Of a DNA stretch of 64,000 nt, positions 46,260-57,499 are shown one piece after another; the first letter of the stretch is position 1, and the number at the start of each line of letters is the position of its first letter. The translations under genes were made by a program, and so were the position numbers. The notes beneath the pieces are model-generated. The model did not search any database and was not told where the DNA came from. It was given only the letters and a program-made list of their open reading frames with translations. Origin of the DNA: Welwitschia mirabilis (lineage: Eukaryota; Gnetophyta; Gnetopsida; Welwitschiales); contig JBOZIK010000001.1 of assembly GCA_051453625.1 (NCBI GenBank), forward strand, positions 208,188,856-208,252,855, in the 5' to 3' direction.

Positions 46260-47420
46260 TTTTTAAAGCCATAAAAAAATAATTAGAATTAGATTAACTT
46301 AAAATGAATTAGCTAGCATACTTGCACTGAGTTACTATAGATAATAAGATAAACTAAAATATCCTAAAGAACAGGAGGATGAAGTGACTAAACATGTATA
46401 ACCATAGAACTGAAAGTATAATGTTCCTAATGTTAGATAAAATCCACTATGAAATCCTACAAAATGAAGTATAGAAGTTATGCAGTAGTAATGAGAATAG
46501 ACATGGTAAGATATGTACTTGAGAAATGCTATAATAGTTTTAGGAAAAAGATAAAAATGTGTTGATGTGTAATGGATAGAACATATTATATACAAAACAT
46601 GAAGCACTAATATATCTTGAAAGGAGGTAAGTTATCCAAGATGAATATAACATAATATTAAAGATAGGATTATGGGAGATTGTTTGACATTCTATAAATA
46701 CCAAAAATATAGTGGGTTCAAGATTTATTTTTATAGTTAGAATTAATAATAATAGAGCTACTGAAAAACATAAGATAAGGATTATTGCCAAAATATTTTC
46801 AGAATTTAAAAGAGTCAACTATGAAAAGAAATTTTCTTTCACTACTAGGACAAAAACATTTCATATCATATTACATATTATAGTATAAAAGAGATAGAAA
46901 TTTTACCAAATTAGTTTAAATTATTCTTTTTTATATGAAATACTTGATTATGAAGTAACTAAAACATTTAAAGTTGGATTTTAAAATCTTGCTAAGTTAA
47001 TTAAGTTATTAAATAAGTTAAAATAGTCATATAGAAATTAGTAGTAGGTGCAAGGAAAATTCCTACTAGATAATAACTTTCATAACTTAGCCCATGATGT
47101 AAGTTTGTTATAAAGATTAATAGAACATAGCATGAGCTCTATATGGTATTTTATATTGATGATGTACTAATAAATAGTAAAAATAATGAAGTATTATCAA
47201 ATTTTAAGAATCTCTTAGGACAATACTTTGAAATACTAAACATAAGTAAAGCACATCATTACCTTGAAATGGTAATTATACAACAACATGGAATAATCTA
47301 AGTATTTAAAATAAAGTACTTAAATGAAATTCTTAAACCATATTAACTTAAAAACATCAAATAAGTACTATCACATTGAATTTGGATCATAAAATATATG
47401 ATGATCATCATATAAAAATT
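46260..47420 (+). pseudogene. E5 reverse transcriptase remnant
   Basis: Heavily interrupted until about 47130, where the frame gives VFYIDDVLINSKNNEVLSNF then KNLLGQYFEIL, KAHHYLEMVIIQQHGI and IKYLNEILKPY. The catalytic motif is Y-I-D-D, the normal copia Y-V/I-D-D, so this core is preserved. Long open minus-strand frames at 46335-46818 are shadows. Confidence 0.85.
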
Positions 47421-47689
47421 AATGCCATCTATTTTTAGAGAATTATTAGAAAACTATAATATCTTATCAACATTATACCAAATATTCAAATTCTAGTAGA
47501 TATTCATTCATAGTTTTTAATGAAATCAAATAACTACCAAATGGAAATGATCCTATAAATTCTATAATACATAAATAAGATATAAGAATTTGACTTAACC
47601 TTTTAATAGTCTAATAATTAGTTAGTCCTCTATGCTACTTTTGATAAGAGTGGTAATATTATTTTAAAAAGATCTAGACCTGGTTATAT

Positions 47690-48030
47690 AATCTATTTAA
47701 AAATGTTCATTATTTCATGGGTGGGAATATGTTTTAAGGTTAATCATGGAGGCTAAGTATCATGCCCTAAATGAAGTTATAAATAAATTACTTAGCATTA
47801 AAAACCTACTTATAACACTGGGAATTGATAACGAAAGCTCATTATATATTTTAGTAGTAGAGCTATAATTCAATCTATGAAGAATCTTGTTAATAGTATA
47901 AATACTAATCATTTCAAAGCATGTCTCTTTATTATATGAGATGAATATACTGCTAGAAATCTAAAACTGCTTATGATAAGTCCATATGAAACCTTATAAA
48001 TGGTTTTATGAAATTATTAAATGTAAAGAA
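47690..48030 (+). pseudogene. E5 RNase H remnant
   Basis: The frame reads IMEAKYHALNEVINKLLSI followed by KNLLITLGIDN, matching the E-A-E-Y-x-A-L block and the following helix of copia RNase H. Later pieces around SKHVSLLYEM correspond to the H-I-D-I-R-x-H region, poorly preserved. Confidence 0.75.
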
Positions 48031-48075
48031 ATTTGATAAATTTATGTTATTATTAAGTTCTTCATATCATTATTT

Positions 48076-48088
48076 AAAAAGGGAGGAA
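48076..48088 (+). promoter_or_regulatory. E5 polypurine tract
   Basis: AAAAAGGGAGGAA directly precedes the 3' LTR at 48089. Confidence 0.85.
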
Positions 48089-48245
48089 TGTTAATAAATG
48101 TTAGTATGATTAACAAAATAGTCATAATGGTTTATAATATGTATTAAAATTGTATGACTTATATACCTAACCATTTATATAATATACATTATAATTTGAT
48201 ATTTAATTTTAATCTAATAAATTATTATCACATCATATTCTTACA
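48089..48245 (+). repeat. E5 3' LTR
   Basis: Begins TGTTAATAAATG and ends CTTACA. Short for a plant LTR but homologous to 38587-38731. The right flank GTAAG nearly repeats the left flank CTAAG. Confidence 0.85.
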
Positions 48246-50060
48246 GTAAGAATTTATAAAATAAATTAATTAGGACTAATAGCTATAAAAATTAAAATTT
48301 TATTTAAGTACTAGGTTTTTAAGACCATTTGAAAACTTGCTTTTTCCACTTGAATGTTAAGGTTTAATGTGATTTTAAACTTGAAATAAGATGTGTCCAT
48401 TAAAAATATAGCTTTAAATTTATCTTATTTCTTAGGAAACTACTAAATGCTAGCTATAGGTGTATTTGTTACCAAAAAAAAGATATAATTTTAGACTCTT
48501 CATCTTTAGAAATTAATTAATTTAAAGGATATAAATAGATAATGTTATGTCAATTTTTATTTCAACTTTCTTAACATAAGTTAATAAGAAAATCAAATTA
48601 TATATAATACTTTACTTATGTACTTGAGATAGAGATTAATTGTAAAGGCTAAACTTAACTGATGGTTAGATTTTTAACCAAATGAATTCATCATTAACAC
48701 ATCCCTTGCAATTAGTATTTTGTGAATGATGGTTATACTTTTAAAATTTTAGAGATTAAGTAAACAATAAATATCTAGATAAATGAAAAAGTCTATTAAA
48801 GCTATGAATTATAAAATTAATACATTAAATGATCTTTGTTTATCTTCTTTATCAAGAAAATTTTAAACTTGAGTAGTTTAATGTACTTAGAAATATATTA
48901 ATGTAAAGTTATATCTTTAATATTTAAATTATGAACTATATAATGATAATCCACATCATTATAACTAAATTTGAAAATTCTAATAAATATTACAAAGACT
49001 AAAAAACCATATGAAAGAGATAAATATGAATAGTTGAAATTATTTTTAAAAATAAAACACAAAACAAATTTTTTTTATTATGATTTATAACTAAAAATAA
49101 TGTCTCTAACTATGAATAGTAGTTGTTAAGGAGGGTGATTTGGATTAATAAATTAGTTAAAATGATCCACCTTTTAGGTCTTATTTTTTAAGACTATTAG
49201 ATGGCCAAATGAGATCTATTAAGAATCATAACCAAACTATTGATGAGTCATATACCTCAACTAAAACACGCTTCTTTAACATTAATAAAATGTTATCTAC
49301 TATAATTGTGTTTATTCATAAGCGTTATATTCCTCAAATAGATGATTGAATCCTAATAAATTCTATTTAAATTAATATTAATATTTAATTAAATACATGT
49401 TTTTATTCATTTTAATACATCTGAATCATAATAAAGATATTTTTATTAATTGAAATACTCTTCACTTAATAACCATTAATCATGTCTTAATAATAGATTT
49501 CATAGCATGTAATAAACTCTGATCTCCTTAGAATTACTATTTAATTTGAATAATTCCATTAGAATTTCTCTAATATCTACATTCTCTACCTTAAATTATT
49601 TATCTTGATTATGAAATTTGGAATGTTATTCTAATCCATAATGTATTCACCCTAATTCACTATTCTATATCGATGTAATACTTTCTATGATTAGGGGATT
49701 CCAGTGGAGACTAATTCGAGTCTATAAAATAAGTTCCTTAATATCAGTGGTAGAGTTTTAATGGAGTCTTTAATTAGCTCTTATTAGTCACTTTAATGTT
49801 GATAGTTAGACAACTTCTAAAATATCTTCTAGTGCTTATCAAGTTTTCTTTTATCTAATTAAATATATTTGAACTATGTTTATTTACTTTTGATAAAGTA
49901 ATCAAGAAAAAATGATTTTTCTAAATCTTTCAAAAAATCTTCACATTTAATAAATTCATGCAGTATTAATCATAAACTACTTTATCATGTGGTCATATCA
50001 TCTATTAATAATATTCTTATGTATTTATTATAATTATCATTTTAAACATTACTAAGTTAG
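48246..50060. other. AT-rich spacer between E5 and the LINE
   Basis: No gene recognised. A ~390 bp block (about 49140-49530) resembles 59870-60240 in the same orientation, with strong divergence, so both may be LTRs or other copies of an old repeat. Confidence 0.5.
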
Positions 50061-50073
50061 AAATGATTTTTGA
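50061..50073 (+). repeat. LINE target-site duplication, left copy
   Basis: AAATGATTTTTGA, exactly repeated at 56749-56761. Extending both copies by three bases gives 15 of 16 identical. Confidence 0.85.
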
Positions 50074-50289
50074 GATTAGGATTTACATTGCTTTGGAGCT
50101 ATGCTAGGGTTCTAAGCTCTACAAGATTAGACAGATCTAGAGAGCAAGAGATTTTAGGTCTTGGAGATCGCAATTCGGTGGGGATGGTTTCAGTCCCTGA
50201 TCATGAAGCAGGGGGGTGTTTTCAGCCACATGATAGGCTATTGTTAGGTAAGTTTTGGGATTCATTTTATCTTGCAGTTTTGATTAGTT

Positions 50290-51430
50290 TTTAAGGTTTT
50301 TATTGAGGGGTTTGGCCCTAATATGGAGAAGACCTAGTTCTTCAAGGAGGGGAAATCCCTAGTATTAGACATCAATGAAGATGCATGTAGTAAAATCGAG
50401 AAAAAAAATTAAGTTCAGCATCATTGACAAGTTTGTTTCATCCAACCCTTCTTGGTTGGATCAGATCCATGATTGGGTCACAATGAAATGGATAGGGATC
50501 AGTAAGGCGGATGTTATTGTAATGCTAGAAGGGATAGTTTTATTATAGCTAGATCATAAGTAAGATCAGGATGAAATCATAGTAAGAGAACTATGGTTTT
50601 TTGGAGTTAGAGGCCTCGCCCTAGCTAAATGGACACTGGGTGCATAATTAGACTCGTATCTATTTAAGAAACTTCTAATCTGAATCCACATCTACAAGTT
50701 ACCTTTAGAGTTTTGGGATGAAGATCTACAAAAGAATGACTTATCAGTTTGGGGATCTGACCCAGTTGAATCGAATCATGATTAAACAAACTAGATTGGT
50801 TTTAGCTAGATTCTGTATGTGGATGAGTAGCGAAGATACTAAGAAAATCTAATCTATAAAGTTTAGATCCAAATGAGGAACCTATGTTCTAGAGGTCATT
50901 TATGAGAACCTGATGATTCCCTACTCCTTGTGAAAATTCAAGACATCCCTCAAGAAGATGTGCTCCTTTTGAGAAGAAATGCTCATACTGTGGAAAATTG
51001 GATCACCTATGAGAAGAATGCCAAAAGAGATTGATTGATATTGAAGATAAGTAAAAGGAGATTTGCACTTTTTGCAGGAAGACTAATCATAATTAAAATG
51101 TATGCAGATATAAGCAAAGAAAGGAACAAACTAGAAAATGCACCACCATTTTTCCAAAGGAAAGAAAGAGAANNNNNNNNNNNNNNNNNNNNNNNNNNNN
51201 NNNNNNNNNNNNNNNNNNNNNNNNNNNNNNNNNNNNNNNNNNNNNNNNNNNNNNNNNNNNNNNNNNNNNNNNACCAACATTTTTCCAAAGGAAAGAAAGA
51301 GAAAGGAAGATCCAAAATATAAAAACCCATTTCAACCTCTCTTGAATGAGAATGATACCCAACTAAACTTTTCAAATGATGAATCTAATAAATTAAAAAC
51401 TCAAACGAAGGGAAGACCTAGTAACAAAAT
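50290..51430 (+). pseudogene. LINE ORF1 remnant with two zinc knuckles
   Basis: ORF1 of plant L1 elements is an RNA-binding protein. Frame 2 (50600-50740) reads GVRGLALAKWTLGA, then IHIYKLPLEFWDEDLQKN, matching the DUF4283-type region (K-W-x-P-G, then V-W-V-x-x-x-x-L-P-L-E-F-W). After a frameshift, frame 1 has two CCHC knuckles: C-S-Y-C-G-K-L-D-H-L-x-E-E-C at 50980-51021 and C-T-F-C-R-K-T-N-H-N-x-N-V-C at 51064-51105. Both are C-x2-C-x4-H-x4-C with all ligands kept and one internal stop each. A basic, proline-containing tail follows. A short duplicated piece surrounds the gap 51173-51272. Confidence 0.8.
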
Positions 51431-51538
51431 CTTACAAGAATAAGAAACTATAGAGAACATTACAGATAGTTTTCAAGATACTATCAAAAACACATTAAAA
51501 AAAGGACAAGCATCTAGAAAGGGGTGAAAACATCTCCA

Positions 51539-54500
51539 ATGAATTATTTCTCATGGAACTGTAGGAGATTAGAATCCTCTTATAAGAAAAAAACCCCAGA
51601 AATCTGATTATTTAACATAATATAGATCTAGTCTACGTATAGGAGATGAATATAAAGTAAGACATGGAAAACATGGAGATGGGACGACAATGGATCTCTT
51701 TTAACATAGCTGCTTAAGATGACTCTGGTGGTCTGTTGGTTTCTACTAAGAAAGAAGTAAATTTGATTTACAGTAGTTAAAATTACATTATGANNNNNNN
51801 NNNNNNNNNNNNNNNNNNNNNNNNNNNNNNNNNNNNNNNNNNNNNNNNNNNNNNNNNNNNNNNNNNNNNNNNNNNNNNNNNNNNNNNNNNNNNTAAAATT
51901 ACATTATGATTTTTCTTAAGAATAAAGGATGGATCATTATAAATATTTACAGTCTGTAACATAATCTAGATAAGGCTATAGTATTGGAAGAAGCTTAAAG
52001 GAATGTAGTAGATAAATTCAAATGGATAATTTTGGATGACATTAATAAATGCCTATATTTCTGGGAAAGATCAGGATGTGAAAACTAGAAATTTAGAGGA
52101 GCTTTTATCTTAAAAGATTTTTTGGTAATACATTCTCTCATAGATATATTCATCACTAGTTGCAAATACACTTAGTCAAATAGAAGAGCAAATGCAGAGG
52201 TAATAATGTTCAATATTGATAAAGTGATGGCTGGGAAACATCTAGTTAAACTTCCTCTTGAAGCTCGTGGCCTGAATAGAATTTCGTTGAATCACCATCC
52301 CATTATTCTTAGAGCAAAGGCATTTTCGCCCCTGAAAAACTCATTTCATATGAAACAGTACTGATCAATAGAACTAAAACTAGAGCACTTCTAGAAAGAA
52401 TTTAGGCATAATACGATGATATACAATTTGTCACCTTTTTATACAGAGGTCTTAATACATTAAAGGCTCAATAAGATATTAGAGAAGGAAAGAAAAGGAG
52501 AGATTTGACTTAAAATATAAAATCAAGAAGGAACTCAATTACATTCAAATTGAACAAGAGAAGGGGGTTAATCAGGAAAGCCTTAGAAATAGAGAATATC
52601 AATGTCTAATGAAGATCCAAGAAATTCATGAGGACAAAAAACATTATTAGAGAGAACGATCAAGGATCAAATAGCTTAAAGAAGGTAATAAACATACTAG
52701 ATTCTTCTTCTAGCAGGCCAACCAGCATAGATCTAATAATAGAATTAAAAGACTCATAATAAGAGGTTGTGTCATAGAAAATAAAGAAGAAATAGCAAAA
52801 GAAATGTAGATCCATCTACAAAAAGTCTAGGAATGGGATGATATTGCTCCTAGCCTAATCCCAGAGAATAAAAATATTTTGGAGGAGGATAGTCAAATGC
52901 TGAGTAAACCCCTGAGTAGAGAGGAAATACTAACTATAGTTAGATTAATAAAAAATAACTAAGCACCTAGTCTAGATGGGTGGCTAGTCAAACTCTTCAA
53001 AACCTACTTCTCTATCTTAGGGGATAACCTCCATGATGTAATATAAGAAATATTTTATAATTAACAGATTCCTAAAGAGATAAATAGAATCAAAGTAATC
53101 CTCATTCCAAAAAAAGGGATGCCAATAGACTCGAGGACTTTAGAATCTTAGGGGTGTGTAATGTCATTTACAGAATCTTTGCAAAAGTTATGGTTAATCT
53201 AGTCACCCACTTGCTTCCCAATGTGATCTCAAAGAACTAAGATAGCTTCATTTATTTCAAGTATATTCAAGACCAAATCCTTCTGACTCATGAGATTATT
53301 CACTTTATTGAAAAGCATAAATTTTCGCTTCTCATTGCTAAACTAGATATTATAAAATGTTATGACTTGGTTAGTTGGCAAGATTTAGGATGCATTATTA
53401 GGAAAATAGGTTTCTCTCAAGATATTATTAACCTTTGGCTGGTCATGTAGGCTTTGACTGTGTTTAGTGTTGAGGTTAATAGTCATAGATCAAAATTCTT
53501 CTCATTAGGAAGAGGCTTGAGACAAGGGAATCCTCTATCCCCATAACTTTTTTTTGTTTGTAATAAATGTTTTATAGGTTTTTTAAGAAATAATGGAGTT
53601 ACAAAAATTAGAATTGGAGGACAAATTTTTCTCAATAATTACTATGCAGACAATACCGTCATCATAACTAAGGCAACTAATCAACAAGCAAAAGCTGTAA
53701 AAAATGCCATGAATACATTTGTAGAGGTAACAAGGTNNNNNNNNNNTACTAATTGGAATAAAGCAAGAATTTATACTTTGAAAAGACAATGTATTAGAGG
53801 GAGTAAAATCACCCACATCATGAATGCAAAGTTAAGCGACTTTTAGGACATCTACTTGGGCATTTCTCTATAGAATTAACACAGGACAAGCACCTGAAAT
53901 TACATTCTAGAATCTATACAAAGGAGGTACATCTCTTGGCATAACAATTTCCTATCCTTAAAGATAAAATTATTTTTATAAATTCTTATCTAATTTTTTT
54001 CTTTCAGTATATAGCTTCTGTTATTGTCCCATTAAAGAATATCATTTAAAAAATTGATAAGATCTTAAAACACTTTATCTAGTTAGGAGGGAAAATACTA
54101 CCATAGAATACATCTCTATAAATGAAAAATCATAGCATGTCCTAAGAAATCAGGAGGATGAAAAATTCAAAAACCTGAAGATTCTATTCTTATAGGAGAT
54201 CAAAGGATTCTAAAGAGATTATAAGAGGGAGGGCAATAATGGAGTAACTTAATTAATCACAAGTACAAAAATTGGACAATTAAGCATAGAGTGTCATATC
54301 TTTAGAAGCATCTTTGCAGAGCTCACCAATAACTTTCTGAATCAAACATCTATCAGAGTAAAAAGTTTAAACAAATCTTGATCAAAAAATATGGTAAATA
54401 GAATGGTTACAATAAGCATTAGAGGGGAAAAATACTACAAAAAATTAAAGTATTATATTGGTTGAAAGAGCATCATCGAATTNNNNNNNNNNNNNNNNNN

Positions 54501-55267
54501 NNNNNNNNNNNNNNNNNNNNNNNNNNNNNNNNNNNNNNNNNNNNNNNNNNNNNNNNNNNNNNNNNNNNNNNNNNNNNNNNNNNNNNNNNNNNNNNNNNNN
54601 NNNGAAGATTCTATTCTTATAGGAGCTCAAAGGATTCTAAAGAGATTATAAGAGGGAGGGCAAAAATGGAGTAACTTAATTAATCACAAGTACAAAAATT
54701 GGATAATTGAGCATAGAGTATCATATCTTTAGAAGCATCTTTACAGAGCTCACCAACAACTTTCTAAATTAAACATCTATCAGAGTAAAAAGTTCAAATA
54801 AATCTTGATCAAAAAAATGATAAATAGAATGGTTACAATAAGCATTGGAGGGGAGAAATACTAGAAAAAATTAAATTATTCTATTGGCTGAAAGAGAATC
54901 ATCGAATTTTGACAAGAGATGAATTATCAAAAAGGGGAATCAGGTTGATGTTAAATGTCCCATCTGTTAGTCTAGTTCTAAAACTATATAGCATCTCTTT
55001 CATCAATATGCATGGAGCAAGGAGCTAATCACTATAATGATAAAGCACTATCAAAACTATAGTGCCTCTGACATGCATTTAGTAGATGGGCAGATCAGAA
55101 ATAGTATACTTTTTAATAAAACCCCCTTTCCCTTCCCTCTTTATATAGCTAGAAAGATAATCTACAATAATTCTCAAATCAAAATTATCATGGATTCCAC
55201 TTTAACCTATGAGCCTACTAACCCAGGCCTCTTCAAGAGATGCCCAAAGCTGTGGAAGCAAATATAG
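51539..55267 (+). pseudogene. LINE ORF2 remnant: endonuclease, RT and C-terminal zinc region
   Basis: ORF2 nicks the target and copies the RNA. It starts MNYFSWNCRRLESSYKK (51539), matching the endonuclease start W-N-x-R-G-L. RT begins near 53095 with VILIPKKGMP, has a decayed N-Q-x-x-F-I block near 53235, and the catalytic motif appears as YADNTVIIT at 53640-53666, where the second Asp of Y/F-A-D-D is Asn (GAT to AAT). The C-terminal part has ENHRILTRDELSKRGIRLML near 54895, the zf-RVT-type region. Positions 54177-54482 and 54604-54907 are the same sequence repeated around a 121-N gap. A 76-codon open stretch (55037-55267) closes it. Confidence 0.85.
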
Positions 55268-55998
55268 GTGGTGGGATGGAAAATCCTTCTGCATAAACTG
55301 AGAGGTGATATAGGGGCTGATATTGCCCCTTTTTACAGGCAATAAAAAGGATGATGAATAACTTTCAGAAGAATCTCGATAAAAATTTTTAAAGAATCTT
55401 TCACTATACTACTGGAGGTTTCAACAGAAGGCGAGAGAATCTCATTCAGAATCAGAGGCCAACAAGAAGCCCTCCATTTCTTTATAAGTGGAATTCCTGA
55501 ATTGCTCAGTGGGCATATTAGTAGGAAAGCATTACTACCCCTATGAGGCTTCAAGGAAGAACTAGTGAATAGATATTTCATTCAATTTGGTAATTATTGT
55601 AAGATTTTTAGAATTCATTTTATGTTTCTTAAGGCCCTTGACCTGGGATACCAAGTGAATCTTCCCTATTTCTTTATTCAAGTGCTCAAGCATAAAGACT
55701 CTTCTAGGGACTCAGGTTTAATCCTAGTCCTTTGAAGAGCAGCACAAGAAGCCTAGGCCAAAGAGGTCCTTCCTCCTTGTTATCATCCTCATTAGACCAC
55801 CCCTATGAGAACTTCTTCCAAAAGTTTCTTCTTAGCTAAAAACCCTATTCCTAAAGAAATAATAGCTCATTCCAGCCCTAGTAACAAGGGGCGCCTTTAC
55901 CCCCAACTCATCCAGAAGGATGGCATTTACCCATGATCCAGTACAAATCTTTCGAGGATCATCCCCCTAGCATAGCTTAAGCTCAATCTCCTTCCCAT
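55268..55998 (+). pseudogene. Transposon-protein-like segment after LINE ORF2
   Basis: A mostly open plus frame from about 55370 to 55735, broken by a TGA near 55542. It includes EGERISFRIRGQQEALHFFI, GFKEELVNRYFIQFGN and ALDLGYQVNLPYFFIQVLKH. The last part resembles the 'putative plant transposon protein' families found in some Ty3 and MULE elements (a hydrophobic helix followed by x-x-N-L-x-x-x-I-x-x-x-x-x-H), but this is tentative. It is not the RNase H that some plant L1 elements carry here. The sequence then becomes Ser/Pro-rich and runs into an 83-N gap. The open minus-strand frame 55333-55581 appears to be a shadow. Confidence 0.4.
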
Positions 55999-56202
55999 NN
56001 NNNNNNNNNNNNNNNNNNNNNNNNNNNNNNNNNNNNNNNNNNNNNNNNNNNNNNNNNNNNNNNNNNNNNNNNNNNNNNNNNTTCAAGTCCTAGTTCCATT
56101 CAAAGCTCTACATGTAGTTCCTCTTCTTTAGAACCTCAACTCTAAACTTAGGATATTGATATGAATATAGCCAAGAGGGAGGTTCTCCTGACAATGATGT
56201 AG

Positions 56203-56694
56203 AGTTTGAAAAGATGCCCATTTATTACTCTAGGTCTCTTTCACTGAGCTCTACCTCATGCTATAAAGTTGACATATAGAAAGAAAGCTCTCCTCCTTTA
56301 TTTAGATAAGAACCCAGCTAGTGTTGAAGAATTCAAGGAAATCAATCAATCTTTTAAGGTGCTCTCAGATGACTTGGGCAGAATTTTACTCAAGCATAAT
56401 CATGATAGTATGTTTCCTTTTTGCAGAGGACTATAGAGGGCTAGTATCCTCTTTATTTTTGATCTTTTGCCTAGTAATCCAAGTTTTTTGTATGTTCTAG
56501 TTCTAGGGATGGTTTCACCCTTGTTCTTCAGCAGTATTAAGTCCTTTTATATGATTATTTTCATTAGTGCTTGCACCCTTTTAGGAAACTTCTTGTTATG
56601 TCATTTCTTAAGGGGCTATTTCACCCTCCTTTTTAGTTTGGTTTGTTGTTCTTGCTGTTATGAATATTTCAATGCTTCTGTAATGCTAGGGTGA
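56203..56694 (+). pseudogene. DnaJ J-domain remnant inside the LINE
   Basis: J-domains bind Hsp70 and stimulate its ATPase. One frame from 56203 reads ITLGL (56224-56238), then after one stop AIKLTYRKKALLLYLDKNP (56263-56316) and SVEEFKEINQSFKVLSDD (about 56320-56373). That is helix I end, helix II, loop and helix III of a canonical J-domain in correct order and spacing. The essential H-P-D loop motif is Y-L-D at 56299-56307; His-to-Tyr and Pro-to-Leu are both explained by C-to-T changes. The same frame runs on past one TAG (56434) into a hydrophobic stretch to 56694, which may be 3' UTR rather than protein. I know of no L1 lineage with this domain, so capture from a host gene is the likeliest origin. 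Confidence 0.8.
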
Positions 56695-56748
56695 TGTCGC
56701 CTCCTGATGTACATTTCCTAGTTTAATACATATACTTTCTTCGAAAAA
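56695..56748 (+). other. LINE 3' end with A-tail
   Basis: Ends ATACATATACTTTCTTCG followed by an A run, a common form of plant L1 3' ends. The target-site duplication follows directly. Confidence 0.75.
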
Positions 56749-56761
56749 AAATGATTTTTGA
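56749..56761 (+). repeat. LINE target-site duplication, right copy
   Basis: AAATGATTTTTGA, identical to 50061-50073. Its first A residues merge with the LINE A-tail. Confidence 0.85.
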
Positions 56762-57490
56762 TATATTCTAACTATTTCAATACTTCTTTAGATGATTCTA
56801 GAGATCTTGAGTACATCATGATTTGAAGATTTTTAACATACCCTTGGAAGTCCTATTCTATATTTATTAGCTTATTAGCTTTTCATGCAAGTTTTGGATT
56901 CAATTTTCAAATTCCATAACTTACTTTTGACTTTAATTAATACTTTGAAGTCCTGTTAAAGCAAAATATTTCCTTGAAACCCTTTTTTTAAGACTATAAA
57001 GGATCTTAAATGTGTTTTCAAAGGGTATGAGTAGACAATATTCATGGCCTTTCTTTTAATATTAATATGGTAGAGTTTAACGTATTATTTCTTTACTATT
57101 AGTAGATCTCAAGATTCATGTAATTAGTCATAGTCTCATGATGAACTTCCTCAATTTTTTACTTAAGATTATTAATTCTTTTATTCATACAATTATTTAT
57201 GTTTTGCTAATATACATGTCATCAATATTCTATCTTCATCCATGTATTTCTTGCTTCTATTCATAAAATCTAAATTATTTAATTAATTATTTATCCAATA
57301 TAAACTATTTCAATCATTTCAAATCGTCTTTTTCTAGCGAAATAAATTTTTTTAATTAAGTAAATTAATAAAGAATTATTGATTCTTCTTCAAAATTATT
57401 AAATAACTAAAATTTCACTCTTTGATATTTATTATCTTAATAAAGTATAATAGTTAGTCTAAAACATCTTCTAAGCATTCAATAAAAACT
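56762..57490. other. AT-rich spacer right of the LINE
   Basis: Continues the pre-insertion sequence from 50073. No gene or repeat recognised. Confidence 0.6.
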
Positions 57491-57499
57491 TCTTTAAAG

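Larger units (their letters stand above)
38587..48245 (+). mobile_element. E5: Ty1/copia element with short LTRs
   Basis: LTRs of about 145-157 bp at 38587-38731 and 48089-48245, sharing 'aaatgtta', 'tatgacttatat' and 'cacatcatattctta'-type blocks. A polypurine tract AAAAAGGGAGGAA precedes the 3' LTR. Flanks CTAAG (38582-38586) and GTAAG (48246-48250) match at four of five bases. Coding remains follow copia order: Gag, protease, integrase, RT, RNase H. The stretch between Gag and protease (39260-44750) is far too long and probably holds other insertions, one marked by a second primer-site-like sequence at 40928. Confidence 0.85.
50061..56761 (+). mobile_element. L1-type LINE with captured J-domain, bounded by a 13 bp target duplication
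   Basis: AAATGATTTTTGA occurs at 50061-50073 and again at 56749-56761, directly after an A-rich tail (TTCGAAAAAAAA). That is the mark of target-primed reverse transcription. Between the two copies, in one orientation, are an ORF1 with a DUF4283-like part and two zinc knuckles, an ORF2 with endonuclease, RT and a zf-RVT-like end, then a transposon-protein-like segment and a DnaJ J-domain, then a T-rich 3' end typical of plant LINEs. The LINE has higher GC than its surroundings and is probably younger. Gaps: 51173-51272, 51794-51893, 53737-53746, 54483-54603, 55999-56081. Confidence 0.88.

Noticed and set aside
46335-46818. Two long minus-strand frames rich in hydrophobic residues
   Set aside because: They are antisense to the E5 reverse transcriptase and read as low-complexity membrane-like sequence because of AT richness.
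56437-56694. Hydrophobic continuation of the J-domain frame as a membrane-anchored J-protein
   Set aside because: The stretch is T-rich and lies just before the LINE A-tail, where a 3' UTR is expected; a T-rich sequence translates into Phe, Leu and Ser regardless. Kept only as a remark.
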